Part shown: positions 34,388 through 43,311 of the stretch, piece after piece
How the letters are laid out: the number at the start of each line of letters is the position of its first letter
How positions within the stretch are numbered: the stretch's first letter is position 1
Assembly (NCBI GenBank): GCA_029688955.1
Contig: JARUKZ010000006.1
Span: 1-64,000 of the forward strand
Origin: Chitinispirillales bacterium ANBcel5
Lineage (GTDB): Bacteria; Fibrobacterota; Chitinivibrionia; Chitinivibrionales; Chitinispirillaceae
Reading direction: 5' to 3'
DNA: 64,000 bases
Position numbers and translations under genes: made by a program
Notes under the pieces: generated by a model
Database searches by the model: none
Told to the model about the DNA's origin: nothing
Seen by the model: the letters and a program-made list of their open reading frames with translations, nothing else

Positions 34388-36516
34388 GCTGTTTGACAAA
34401 CAGACTCCTGTGTTTGCTTTTCCTCATTAGTTTGTACACCTGATTCTATCTCAACTGGATTATCTATGCCAAAGACGATACGCTCTTTATACTCAGATTT
34501 CTTTCCTGGATTCCAGTTCTGAACCGGCCTGTAATACCCAACTATTCTGGCATAAACTTCCGCTTCCTCAGAACAAGTGGGACAAGAGAAGTGTTGACCT
34601 CTCAGATAACCATGGTTTCGACATACAGAAAAAACCGGAGATAGAGTAAAGTATGGTATTTGATAATTGTATGCTATCTTTTTCACCATTTCTTTGCACA
34701 CCTCAATATCATCGATTGACTCTCCAATATGTGCATGAAACACCGTCCCTCCGGTGTACTGTTTTTGAATCTGACTTTGCATATCCAAAGCATCAAAAAC
34801 ATCATCTGTTGAATCAACCGGAAGCTGTGTTGAGTTAGTGTAATAGGGAATATCCCCACCAGAAATAATCATTCTCGAGAACCTGTCTTTATCGATTTTG
34901 GCTAATCGAAATGATGTTCCTTCGCCAGGGGTAGCTTCAAGGTTATACAGATGTCCGGTTTCTTCCTGGTAGGTAATGAGCCTATTACGCATATGTTGGA
35001 GTACTTCCATCGCAAACTCTCTTGCCTCAACCTCTTTTAGATCTTTGCCCATGAAATTGAGTGTTGACTCATTCATCCCTATAAGACCAATAGTTGAGAA
35101 GTGGTTGTTCCAGTGGCGCAGATATCTTTGAGTATATGGAAAGAGCCCCTGATCCATCAGCTTTGTGATCACCTTGCGTTTAATCTCAAGTGAATCTCTT
35201 GCCACATCCATGTAATGGTCAAGCTGTCTGAAGTAATCTTCTTTGGTATTTGAGAAGTAGCCAATTCGTGGTAAGTTTATAGTAACTACACCTATTGAGC
35301 CAGTGAATTCATCTGCACCAAAAAGACCACCACCCCTGTTACGCAACTCTCTTTTATCTAATTGAAGCCTACAGCACATTGAGCGTACATCACCCGGGTT
35401 CAAATTCGAGTTGATGAAGTTTTGAAAATATGGAGTACCATACTTCCCGGTCATCTTGAATAAAAGCTCAGCATTTTCGCTGTCCCAATTGAATGACTCG
35501 GTAATGTTATAAGTAGGAATAGGATAGGAAAAGCCTCTTCCTTCAGCATCTCCCTCTATAAGCACCTCGAGAAATGCCTTGTTTATCACATCCATTTCAG
35601 GCTGGAAGTCTCCATAAGTAGCATCCATTGGTTTTCCACCAACGATTGCCGGCTGATCTTTGAGATCATCGGGAACAACCCAATCAAGTGTTATATTGGT
35701 AAAAGGTGCCTGAGAACCCCAGCGGGAAGGGGTATTAACGCCAAAAATAAAGGATTGTATTTGTTGCTTAACATCCTTGTAGCTTAGTTTATCAGCCCTG
35801 ATAAATGGGGCAAGGTAGGTATCGAATGATGAAAAAGCTTGAGCTCCAGCCCATTCGTTTTGCAAAATGCCAAGAAAATTCACCATCTGCTGTATCAGTG
35901 TAGAAAGATGCTTAGGAGGATGGGAAGATATTTTACCTTTAACACCCCCAAGACCTTCTGAAATAAGTTGCCTTAAGGACCAGCCCGCACAGTAACCGGA
36001 AAACATAGAGAGGTCATGAAGGTGAATATCACCGTTTCTGTGAGCATTGGATATGTCATTTCCATAAATATTCTCAAGCCAGTAGTTAGCGGTTATGGCT
36101 CCACTGTTGTGGAGAATGAGCCCTCCCAGAGAATAGTTTACATTGGAGTTTTCATTCACTCTCCAGTCCTGTTGTTTCAAATAGCCATTCATGGTGTTTG
36201 CTATATCAAGCAACAGATCGTTGGTACTTCGGATACGGCGATGTTGTTCTCTATAAATAATGAAAGCTTTAGCTACTTTTGCATGTCCCTGCTCTATAAG
36301 TACCTTCTCGACGATATCCTGAATTTCTTCGACTGCGGGTATCGAATTTGAATGAAATCGTTTAGCAATTACCTCTTCAACATGCTTAGCCAACATCAGT
36401 GAAACTCCAAAGTCTCTTCCTCCCACAGCAGATGCGGCCTTAAATATTGCATTAGCTATCTTAAAATTATCATATGGAACCAGCTTCCCGTCACGTTTCC
36501 GGATCGTAGAAATCAT
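34384..36516 (-). CDS. nrdD: Anaerobic ribonucleoside-triphosphate reductase
   Basis: A 710-residue class III reductase. The N-terminal ATP-cone (about 3-90: IRKRDGKLVPYDNFKIANAI) provides allosteric control. The large barrel follows. The C-terminal zinc site is CRNHGY ... CPTC (Cys-x2-His / Cys-x2-Cys), and the glycyl radical loop is RIVGYYRPVQNWNPG. It reduces NTPs to dNTPs without oxygen and needs NrdG. Its presence supports an anaerobic lifestyle. A likely promoter and an inverted repeat are upstream (see the two following entries). Confidence 0.95.
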   Translation of the reverse strand: MISTIRKRDGKLVPYDNFKIANAIFKAASAVGGRDFGVSLMLAKHVEEVIAKRFHSNSIPAVEEIQDIVEKVLIEQGHAKVAKAFIIYREQHRRIRSTNDLLLDIANTMNGYLKQQDWRVNENSNVNYSLGGLILHNSGAITANYWLENIYGNDISNAHRNGDIHLHDLSMFSGYCAGWSLRQLISEGLGGVKGKISSHPPKHLSTLIQQMVNFLGILQNEWAGAQAFSSFDTYLAPFIRADKLSYKDVKQQIQSFIFGVNTPSRWGSQAPFTNITLDWVVPDDLKDQPAIVGGKPMDATYGDFQPEMDVINKAFLEVLIEGDAEGRGFSYPIPTYNITESFNWDSENAELLFKMTGKYGTPYFQNFINSNLNPGDVRSMCCRLQLDKRELRNRGGGLFGADEFTGSIGVVTINLPRIGYFSNTKEDYFRQLDHYMDVARDSLEIKRKVITKLMDQGLFPYTQRYLRHWNNHFSTIGLIGMNESTLNFMGKDLKEVEAREFAMEVLQHMRNRLITYQEETGHLYNLEATPGEGTSFRLAKIDKDRFSRMIISGGDIPYYTNSTQLPVDSTDDVFDALDMQSQIQKQYTGGTVFHAHIGESIDDIEVCKEMVKKIAYNYQIPYFTLSPVFSVCRNHGYLRGQHFSCPTCSEEAEVYARIVGYYRPVQNWNPGKKSEYKERIVFGIDNPVEIESGVQTNEEKQTQESVCQTA

Positions 36517-36588
36517 AAACTCAAGAACCCCCGCATGTAATCAAAGATTTAAGTGTTAAACCACAATGGGTGCTACCTTCTGGGCTCT

Positions 36589-36617
36589 AACATACAATAT
36601 ATACACAGAGGAGTCAA
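36589..36617 (-). promoter_or_regulatory. Sigma-70-type promoter for nrdD
   Basis: On the minus strand, TTGACT (36612-36617), a 17-base spacer and TATGTT (36589-36594). The spacer includes TGTGTATATATTG, which resembles half of an NrdR box, though the second half does not match. The predicted leader is about 65 bases. Confidence 0.6.
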
Positions 36618-36645
36618 TCATTTCTTTCGATTTCAAAGAAATGAT
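36617..36645. promoter_or_regulatory. 11-bp perfect inverted repeat at the nrdD promoter
   Basis: ATCATTTCTTT (36617-36627) and AAAGAAATGAT (36635-36645) are exact reverse complements with a 7-base spacer. The repeat abuts the -35 box of the nrdD promoter, the place for an operator. No T-run follows, so it is not a terminator. The site is not a classic FNR or NrdR box; the binding protein is unknown. Confidence 0.55.
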
Positions 36646-36675
36646 CAATAGAAGCATTTAAAAATGGGTTTAAAA

Positions 36676-36711
36676 CAAAAAAAAACCATGCTCTGTTTCC
36701 AGAACATGGTT
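36676..36711 (-). terminator. Intrinsic terminator of the pil operon
   Basis: On the minus strand, a 12-bp stem (AACCATGTTCTG / CAGAGCATGGTT, one G-T wobble) with a GAAA tetraloop, followed by a run of nine Ts. It lies 25 bases after the pilQ stop. Confidence 0.9.
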
Positions 36712-36735
36712 GTTATTTTAGAATCGGAGGCGTGT

Positions 36736-38025
36736 TTACAAATCAGCATTTATAATGTGTGGGGTAACAAAAATAACCAGATCATTGTTCTCCACAGTCT
36801 TTGTCGATCGTTTAAATAATGCCCCAAGAATTGGTATGTTCTTTAAGACTGGTATACCAGCTTCAGTGTTTCTGCTTTCATTTGAAGTAAGTCCGGCAAT
36901 GACAACTGTCTCACCGTTTCGTACCATCACATTGGTATTTGCGCTCTGCTCATTTATCACCGGATTTCCATCTGCAAGCAGATAATAAGATTCTTTTCTT
37001 GGCTGTAGGGACATCATTATTTTTCCATCACCGGCAACATGTGGGGTAACAGTTAGTGCAGTACCGGCATTAACCATCTGTATTACAGTGTTCCCAGCCT
37101 CATCACGCATTTTAAGCGGTATTTGCTGTCCCATAAAGATTCTTGCTTCTTTATTATTCATAGTAGTTATCTGAGGCTGTGCTACAATTTCCCCCTGATT
37201 ATCCTCAAAGAGATATTCCAGGGTAGCCCCAAATCGCTCAGGCGTAAGAACACCATAGGTAACACGATTCACAGCCTGATCAGGAATAACATTTTCGGGG
37301 CTAAGATGTGATGCAGTAACATTGAACTCAGGATCAGTGATATTCCAGTGTATCCCCATTCTTTGTACTACCCCTGAGCTAACTTCTACAATTTTACATG
37401 AGATAGAAACCTGTGTTGCCGGAATATCCATTTCACTCACCATTTCTCTGATATCCAGCAGATTCTTTTCTGTATCAAACAGCACTAATGCATTGTTGTG
37501 TTCAGAGACTGTCGCCCGTCCTCTCGGTGAAAGGAACGTTTCTACAGGACCTAGCATTTCCTGAGCAGTAGTGAACTGCAGTCTAATAATTTCTCGTTTA
37601 AGTGGACCAGCAGATTGAGTCATCTCAACGGCTTCAGCACTGCCGATTCGCCTTTGGTTATACTCACCGGCACTCAAAATATAGATATAGTTTTCTTCGG
37701 TAATTGCAGCAAGATTATTCATCCTGCATACAATCCACATTATTTCAAGCCAGGTCTTGTTTGAAACAGCAAGCGATACCGTACCTTCAACGTCTTTGCC
37801 TACAACGATATCAACACCACTGTAGGAACTTAGCTGACGGAAAACAGACCTTACTTCCGCTTCATGGACTTCGAAGAAGTCAATAACCTCCTGGTTGCCA
37901 GTAGGGCCAGTGTAATTAGCCTCCGAAACTCTTGCAGCGTTGGACTCAACTTCTGCAAATGAAATACCAACGCCTAAAGTCAACAGCATGGTAGTAACAA
38001 TAGTTAAAGCCTGCACTTTTATCAT
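36736..38025 (-). CDS. pilQ: Type IV pilus secretin PilQ (short form)
   Basis: A 429-residue secretin. It has a signal peptide (about 1-24), an N0-type domain (about 45-115, VIDFFEVHEAEVRSVF), a secretin_N segment (about 140-215) and the C-terminal secretin barrel (about 260-427) with GIPVLKNIPILGALFKR and the closing VIFVTPHII. Usual PilQ proteins are 600-900 residues with AMIN domains at the N-terminus; here those are missing, while the neighbouring PilP-like protein appears to carry one. It forms the outer-membrane pore of the pilus. Start overlaps pilP by 4 bases. Confidence 0.88.
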   Translation of the reverse strand: MIKVQALTIVTTMLLTLGVGISFAEVESNAARVSEANYTGPTGNQEVIDFFEVHEAEVRSVFRQLSSYSGVDIVVGKDVEGTVSLAVSNKTWLEIMWIVCRMNNLAAITEENYIYILSAGEYNQRRIGSAEAVEMTQSAGPLKREIIRLQFTTAQEMLGPVETFLSPRGRATVSEHNNALVLFDTEKNLLDIREMVSEMDIPATQVSISCKIVEVSSGVVQRMGIHWNITDPEFNVTASHLSPENVIPDQAVNRVTYGVLTPERFGATLEYLFEDNQGEIVAQPQITTMNNKEARIFMGQQIPLKMRDEAGNTVIQMVNAGTALTVTPHVAGDGKIMMSLQPRKESYYLLADGNPVINEQSANTNVMVRNGETVVIAGLTSNESRNTEAGIPVLKNIPILGALFKRSTKTVENNDLVIFVTPHIINADL

Positions 38026-39065
38026 CTCCGCCTCACATTTCTTGCATCAGGTTTTTCGGTGAGGTTCAACGTGTAAGAACGTGAAACATCAAAATCCCTA
38101 ATTAAAAATACGACTCTATCTCTGTAAATTCTAAGAACATGTCCATTATCTACCCGATCTTCTTCTCTAAGGGCATAAGCTCTGTTATCATCTCTGAAAT
38201 TTTCAAACAAAGCGATACGCTCTTCAGAATCTTCAAGAATCCCCACAAGGCGCAATGACTCAACCCTTGGTCTTCCGGGAATCGCAGAAGTATCCTGGTA
38301 TAGGGAAACAAATGGATCGCGCCCAAATACCCTATATCGGACAACTCTACCATCAGGTTTTTCTCTTGTTACCTCTTTAATCTCCTCTTGTTGCGATGGT
38401 GGTGCGATTTCAAATTCAGGAGTTGGAGATTCAACTGCTGCCCGACTGCTCTCAGTAGTTGCTTTCTTGGATGCAGCAGATTGTTTGGCCTTTTCTGTTG
38501 TTTTTTCACCTACAGAAAAAACCTTATCTTCAGGAATAGACTTACTTGCATCCTCCACTGCCCTCTTTTCCATCTGCTCAATATCTATTTCAGAGGAGGA
38601 GTGTTCAGATATAATAGTAAGCGATGCATCCCACCTGAATTCATCATGTGCATCACGCGTTAAAAGCACAAGCATTTCGTTTTCCCGGTGTCTAATTTCG
38701 ATGGGCCCTGCTACAGAAGAGGACAGGTTGAGGGCCAGGTCAATTTGAGATGTTTCTTTATTCTCTTTAATCAAAAGTTCTGATACGGGAATAGAAGATT
38801 GAAATCTTTTGAACTCATTATGATCTAAGCCGTACCGTGCCCCTCTGAAGGAGATATTCAGATCACTTACCGACTCTCTATCCTGATTATCCACATTTCC
38901 CCTTATCGGAGTGTTAGCTTTAACCATTAGTACTAAGCCTCTCTCACTTCCGATAATGCTTATATCCTCAATTGTTGGTGTGTTTGCAATGACCTTTGCT
39001 ATAAAGCAAAGTACGGTAATTGCAACCAACTGTTTAGTTCTGTGTAACCTTTTACCCTGTTTCAT
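38022..39065 (-). CDS. pilP: PilP-like pilus protein with N-terminal AMIN-like domain
   Basis: A 347-residue protein. After a signal peptide (about 1-27) comes an AMIN-like beta domain (about 28-145: IEDISIIGSERGLVLMVKA and later IEIRHRENEMLVLLTRD). A Ser/Thr/Lys/Glu-rich linker (about 160-240) leads to a C-terminal PilP domain (about 245-340: FGRDPFVSL, VESLRLVGILEDSEERIAL, GHVLRIYRDRVVFLI). PilP links the PilNO inner-membrane complex to the secretin. It is about twice the length of ordinary PilP. An AMIN domain here instead of on PilQ is unusual. Confidence 0.78.
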   Translation of the reverse strand: MKQGKRLHRTKQLVAITVLCFIAKVIANTPTIEDISIIGSERGLVLMVKANTPIRGNVDNQDRESVSDLNISFRGARYGLDHNEFKRFQSSIPVSELLIKENKETSQIDLALNLSSSVAGPIEIRHRENEMLVLLTRDAHDEFRWDASLTIISEHSSSEIDIEQMEKRAVEDASKSIPEDKVFSVGEKTTEKAKQSAASKKATTESSRAAVESPTPEFEIAPPSQQEEIKEVTREKPDGRVVRYRVFGRDPFVSLYQDTSAIPGRPRVESLRLVGILEDSEERIALFENFRDDNRAYALREEDRVDNGHVLRIYRDRVVFLIRDFDVSRSYTLNLTEKPDARNVRRR

Positions 39066-39086
39066 TTTGTCATTTACTTTTCCGTT

Positions 39087-39683
39087 TTAAGGTTTTGATG
39101 AAAAGGTGGTCATTTCAAAAGTGGCTACGATTGATGGTACAAATATATCCGATACATCAGTGCTGTAACGAGCATCATCATAGCCGGGATTGGCCGAAAT
39201 AATAACCGAACTGAGATTTATTATTAAGGGAAAATTAGCTAAAAAAGCAAAGAATTCTCCCAAATTGTGATACATTCCGGCAACAGCAACATTATATCTG
39301 TTTTCAACGTAATGTTCCTGCTCTACATCTGGAAGCGGATTGAATTTTGTGGTAATAATTTGGCTCGCACGAGCAACGGTTGATATTTCCTGTATTAAAC
39401 CAGGCACTTCCTTTTGATCCGGAAACATTGATCTTAAAGAATCAAGCTGCAGTTCAGCTTCACGTTTTTCTTGTCTAAGCACATTTAACTGAGGCCGTAG
39501 AGCAAGAATGGTTCTTAATTCATTTTCCTTTTCATTTTTTTCTCTTGTAGCAACTTCCAGTTGCAGTTTTGCTTCCCGGTAAAACTGCTCATACCACATA
39601 TACCCTATAGACAATCCTACCAAAATTATAAGAAGTGGATTGCGTATTTTGGGATTCTTCAAATCAAATTTTTTCTTTTTCAT
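39087..39683 (-). CDS. pilO: Type IV pilus inner-membrane protein PilO
   Basis: A 198-residue bitopic protein. A transmembrane helix (about 14-33, NPLLIILVGLSIGYMWYEQF) is followed by a coiled coil (about 35-85) and a ferredoxin-like domain (about 95-195: VRYNVAVAGMYHNLGEFFAFLANFP type pattern). It forms heterodimers with PilN in the alignment complex. It overlaps pilN by 4 bases. Confidence 0.88.
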   Translation of the reverse strand: MKKKKFDLKNPKIRNPLLIILVGLSIGYMWYEQFYREAKLQLEVATREKNEKENELRTILALRPQLNVLRQEKREAELQLDSLRSMFPDQKEVPGLIQEISTVARASQIITTKFNPLPDVEQEHYVENRYNVAVAGMYHNLGEFFAFLANFPLIINLSSVIISANPGYDDARYSTDVSDIFVPSIVATFEMTTFSSKP

Positions 39684-40285
39684 CTGCTTGATACCTTTAC
39701 TGCATCTTCAGAAATTATTTCCATTCCAGCATCAGGATTAATTGAACATACCATTCCAAAACGATATTCACGGCTCCTATCATCAATTTGCTCAATATTT
39801 GATAATTCAACATGAGTTATGTATTCGCTCTCTTTTAATCGTGTCATAAATGTAGCAACTTCTGGAAAAGAAAAGGTTCTCCCTTCAATTCTAAGCTTTG
39901 AATCTTGTTCTTCCCTTAATGAAGTCAAATACGAATGAGTGGGGAGACGTCTTGCAAATAACTCCATAAGCCTCACCCATTTTTCCCTGTTAACATTAAT
40001 TCTCTCAAGGGCTCTGACTTTCTCATCAATTATTTGCTTATCGCGTCTAAGTTCATTTATCTCTGTCTGAATGTGCCTGTTTTGCTGAATGTTATTATCT
40101 AACATAGCAATTTCGTTTTCAATCTGATTTATACTGTTTCTTGTCCAGAAACTAAAAAGTGTTATCCCTAACGCAAAAAGTAAGAGTCCAAGAATTGGGT
40201 ATACTGTTTCACGAGGTAATCGCAACCTTCTTGAATGTATGCGATACTCGGCTGGGAGCAGATTTATTTCTATGCGTTCAATCAT
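39680..40285 (-). CDS. pilN: Type IV pilus inner-membrane protein PilN
   Basis: A 201-residue PilN. The N-terminal IEINLLPAEYR motif (about 4-14) is the short cytoplasmic tail that inserts into PilM. A transmembrane helix (about 29-47, ILGLLLFALGITLFSFW), a coiled coil (about 50-95) and a periplasmic alpha-beta domain follow. It overlaps pilM by 1 base. Confidence 0.9.
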   Translation of the reverse strand: MIERIEINLLPAEYRIHSRRLRLPRETVYPILGLLLFALGITLFSFWTRNSINQIENEIAMLDNNIQQNRHIQTEINELRRDKQIIDEKVRALERINVNREKWVRLMELFARRLPTHSYLTSLREEQDSKLRIEGRTFSFPEVATFMTRLKESEYITHVELSNIEQIDDRSREYRFGMVCSINPDAGMEIISEDAVKVSSR

Positions 40286-41352
40286 TACTCTGCCACCTTC
40301 CGTAATGCCAACCCCACAGCAACAGTTAAAAGAGCGGAAATATTTTGTGGCTCCACACTGCCAAACAGTTCGGGGTTATATTCTAAATAAGATAAAGGAT
40401 TAGCAACCTGTACGGTTGTTTGGTGTCGTTTTTCGAGAAATGAAATGAGACTGGGAATATAGGCGCCTCCACCGGAGAGAACGATTTTGTCTATAGTATC
40501 GCTTTTTTCAGAGCTTTTATAATAGGAGAATGCCAAATCAATCCCAGATGAAAGCTCCTCTGCAGCATACTCTACACTCTGTCTCAATACATTCATATCC
40601 AAATTGGTGGTTGTTCTTCCCTTTATAGCCAATAAAGCCTCTTCACTGCTTAACCCAAGATTTCGCTGAAGGGTACGGTTAAAAAACTCCCCAGCAGTGG
40701 ATATGTCACGTGTTGAATGGTAAATTCCATCTTTAATAAAGGTAACGTTGGTTAAATCATGCCCGATATTGAGAAGCGCAACAGTTCCGGTATCCGGGAG
40801 CCCTGCACATTCAAGAGCATAACAGTTTGTGATTGCAAATGCATCAACGTCAACAATGACAGGCTTGAGCCCTGCGTCATAGAGCAAATCAATATAATTT
40901 TGCATTACCTGGTTTTTCGCAGCAACCAGAAGCACTTCAATTTCATTTGTATCGGGATAACGGTGTAAAATCTTGTAATCAAGAGTAATATCATCTACAT
41001 CAAAAGGACTTCTCTGTCCAGCTTCCCACAGAATAAGTTCTTCTGCATTTTCGTTTTCATCAATTTTAAACAAAAATTTATCAGAAATTATCCCATGTCC
41101 AGACATTGATATTACCACTTCAATTATTGAAGGATCGCACTGATTAATCAATGTTGTTATAGCGTCTATCAGCGCATCCCGTTTCTTTATCTCGCTTCCC
41201 TCAATAGTACCTGGTGGAAGCTCCTTGATTCCTGTGGCCTCTAAGAAGTGGCCATCCTTGGTATGACGAAGCTTTACCAGCTTTAGAGAATGATTGCCGA
41301 TATCTAAACCGACCGAAGTTTGCTGACCCTGAATTTTTCCCAGGAGATTCAT
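40285..41352 (-). CDS. pilM: Type IV pilus actin-like ATPase PilM
   Basis: A 355-residue actin-like protein: SVGLDIGNHSLKLVKL (phosphate 1), LLNIGHDLTNVTFI (phosphate 2) and KIVLSGGGAYIPSLISFL (adenosine loop), ending in AVGLALRKV. It forms cytoplasmic rings that bind PilN. It is the first gene of the pilMNOPQ order, which is conserved here without a gap. About 115 bases separate it from the membrane protein gene upstream. Confidence 0.92.
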   Translation of the reverse strand: MNLLGKIQGQQTSVGLDIGNHSLKLVKLRHTKDGHFLEATGIKELPPGTIEGSEIKKRDALIDAITTLINQCDPSIIEVVISMSGHGIISDKFLFKIDENENAEELILWEAGQRSPFDVDDITLDYKILHRYPDTNEIEVLLVAAKNQVMQNYIDLLYDAGLKPVIVDVDAFAITNCYALECAGLPDTGTVALLNIGHDLTNVTFIKDGIYHSTRDISTAGEFFNRTLQRNLGLSSEEALLAIKGRTTTNLDMNVLRQSVEYAAEELSSGIDLAFSYYKSSEKSDTIDKIVLSGGGAYIPSLISFLEKRHQTTVQVANPLSYLEYNPELFGSVEPQNISALLTVAVGLALRKVAE

Positions 41353-41468
41353 TTATCCTGCTCTGTTTCTGTTTTTAAAGTTACAGTTAAGTTCTTAATA
41401 TACTTATTAGCACATAAATACAGTCAATACTAAATATCTGTTCTTTAACGATTAATTTCAACCTATTT

Positions 41469-41948
41469 TTAATGAATTTTCACCGGAACCCATGAAGAAT
41501 CACCGTTCTCCACCAATAAACCAAGCACCCAGCGCTTAACCGATTGAGATGTTCCGACCCCACCTATAGATTCTATTTTCACCAATAACGAATCTTCTTT
41601 TACTACCTGATCCAAATTCACCTCATACCACCCTTTTGCGCTTTCAGAATACCTACTTTTTTTAAATCCTTCTCTCCAGGAGGGATTTGTACCAAGCTGC
41701 TGTAACGCTTTCTGAAGACCATATTCGCTGATTATTACAGCTCGCCGATAATTTTGCTCCTGATGCACGGTTACTGTATCAATTACAAAACTTATGCTTC
41801 CCCATACAAATCCAAGTGTCAAAAAGAGTAAAAAGACCCTAAACCAGATACCTCCGCTGCAGGCAACTATATTAACCAGTTTTTTCTTTTTTGACTTTAT
41901 TTCTGACAATATCTTTACCTTTTTCTTGTTCTGGCCTTTACTAATCAA
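41469..41948 (-). CDS. Single-pass membrane protein, PilX-like pattern
   Basis: A 159-residue protein with a Lys-rich N-terminus, a single transmembrane helix (about 36-56, FRVFLLFLTLGFVWGSISFV) and a small exposed domain containing EYGLQKALQQLGTNPSW and a GWYEVNL segment. The 'Glu ... Gly-Leu-x-x-Ala ... Trp' pattern resembles PilX-type and GspK-type minor pilin-like proteins, but no prepilin cleavage motif (G-F-T-L-I-E) is present, so it may be only structurally similar. The nearest start is a TTG with no strong ribosome site, so the N-terminus is uncertain. It sits upstream of pilM on the same strand. Confidence 0.55.
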   Translation of the reverse strand: MISKGQNKKKVKILSEIKSKKKKLVNIVACSGGIWFRVFLLFLTLGFVWGSISFVIDTVTVHQEQNYRRAVIISEYGLQKALQQLGTNPSWREGFKKSRYSESAKGWYEVNLDQVVKEDSLLVKIESIGGVGTSQSVKRWVLGLLVENGDSSWVPVKIH

Positions 41949-42029
41949 TTTATTACAGCCACACTCTTATTATTAAATTAAAAAAAGAAAATATCAACAC
42001 CAAACAATTAAAAAAAAAGTTAAACATAG

Positions 42030-43166
42030 CTAACGCATCTGATTAATCTGACGTAGCTTTTCGAAAACAAAGCGTACTATTTTGTCCCTTCCAGCCGAAT
42101 CAATTGAAATAAACTGCAGATGGTGTTTGTATTTGGTGCAATCGTTAGTTTCAATAAGTGACACTCGTAAAAGCTTTGCTTTTACACCACTGAGGGTACC
42201 ATTTGAAAGCATGATATTGAGCAAAAATATATCTCCGGGAACAAAAGACTTGCCGTAAACAATGCTAAGTCCACCCCCACCTATATCTGTAACCCTACCC
42301 TGGAGCCATATACCAGCTAAGTCACTGTGTTCGGGTGAAACCGTGGTAATCAGCCTGAAACGAACAGAAAAACTCACTTCGAGGCGCATAAATTGCCTTA
42401 GCTGATTGCGTTTGATATCAAAGCTGTGAAAAAACTCGATGCAACCGGGGGTAGATCTCCTTACCTGTGCACAAATATTGTATATACCATCATTATGTCG
42501 GGTAAAACACAGATTTAGCATTGAACCCGTTCCCACATCCACTACATCCTCCTGCTCAACCCGGTAACTGAGATAAAAAGATAACTCCTCATTTCTTACT
42601 ACAAGAGCATTGTTAAGAAGCTCACCTCCATTATGAGTATGCACCGATAAGCGCTGCCCTATACTCATATTTCTGGTCGAAACAAGAGGATGTTCAAATG
42701 GAAGAAAATTGTGCCCCAGCTTTTTTCTTATCACTCCCAGTTGCTCATTCATTACTTCAAGATGCTTTTCAGAATCATTTTGGCTAATAAGTTTCTCTAC
42801 ATAATTATGAATACAGCGTTCAAAAAAGCTGCTGGATTGAATCAGCAGATTTGGATTTTCCTCACCTGACATTTCAACCAGAATCTTTTCCTCTCTATCA
42901 ACCAAACCTGCCTTTTGAATGTATTGGCTAAAAGCATCTCTGGATGCCTCAACGCTAATCTTCTTTGCCTTTTTCTGGGTACGAATGTGTAACACCAGTA
43001 GCATAACAAATCCTGAAGTAACAACTGAAACAATACCCATGATAACACCTGGAGTAGCCCTGTTCCAGCCAATTTGGGATATCAAATCCTGCGAAAAGGA
43101 GGGGGAAACAAGTACCTTACAGGTTAAAATTGCAAGGTAAATGATATTTTTTATTTCCTTATTCAT
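42030..43166 (-). CDS. Membrane PilZ-domain protein (YcgR-like)
   Basis: A 378-residue protein with a possible signal region (about 1-25), a transmembrane helix (about 41-61), a PilZN-like region (about 160-250) and a C-terminal PilZ domain (about 255-375). The first c-di-GMP motif R-x3-R is present (RQFMR, 257-261). The second motif, normally D/N-x-S-x-x-G, reads DIGGGG (294-299), with Gly at the Ser place, so binding may be altered. It is divergent from the HDOD pair and near pilM, which suggests control of pili. Confidence 0.8.
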   Translation of the reverse strand: MNKEIKNIIYLAILTCKVLVSPSFSQDLISQIGWNRATPGVIMGIVSVVTSGFVMLLVLHIRTQKKAKKISVEASRDAFSQYIQKAGLVDREEKILVEMSGEENPNLLIQSSSFFERCIHNYVEKLISQNDSEKHLEVMNEQLGVIRKKLGHNFLPFEHPLVSTRNMSIGQRLSVHTHNGGELLNNALVVRNEELSFYLSYRVEQEDVVDVGTGSMLNLCFTRHNDGIYNICAQVRRSTPGCIEFFHSFDIKRNQLRQFMRLEVSFSVRFRLITTVSPEHSDLAGIWLQGRVTDIGGGGLSIVYGKSFVPGDIFLLNIMLSNGTLSGVKAKLLRVSLIETNDCTKYKHHLQFISIDSAGRDKIVRFVFEKLRQINQMR

Positions 43167-43208
43167 TTATATAACCTCATTATTTGTATGTATAATAATG
43201 TTTCCGGT

Positions 43209-43229
43209 AATTCAAGGTTTCTTTGAATT
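43209..43229. promoter_or_regulatory. 7-bp inverted repeat in a divergent region
   Basis: AATTCAA (43209-43215) and TTGAATT (43223-43229) are perfect reverse complements with a 7-base spacer. The repeat lies between the divergent PilZ and HDOD-pair genes and may be a shared operator. Confidence 0.35.
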
Positions 43230-43311
43230 GTACTTAAATATATAATTGAACGTAGCTGTAAGGTGGAGTTTGCTGGTCTTTTAGAATGCTAAATTTGAAA
43301 AGCAAAAATAG

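Noticed and set aside
36590..36610. NrdR box at the nrdD promoter
   Set aside because: Only one half matches the consensus; the other half reads CACA in place of GTGT, so I did not call it.
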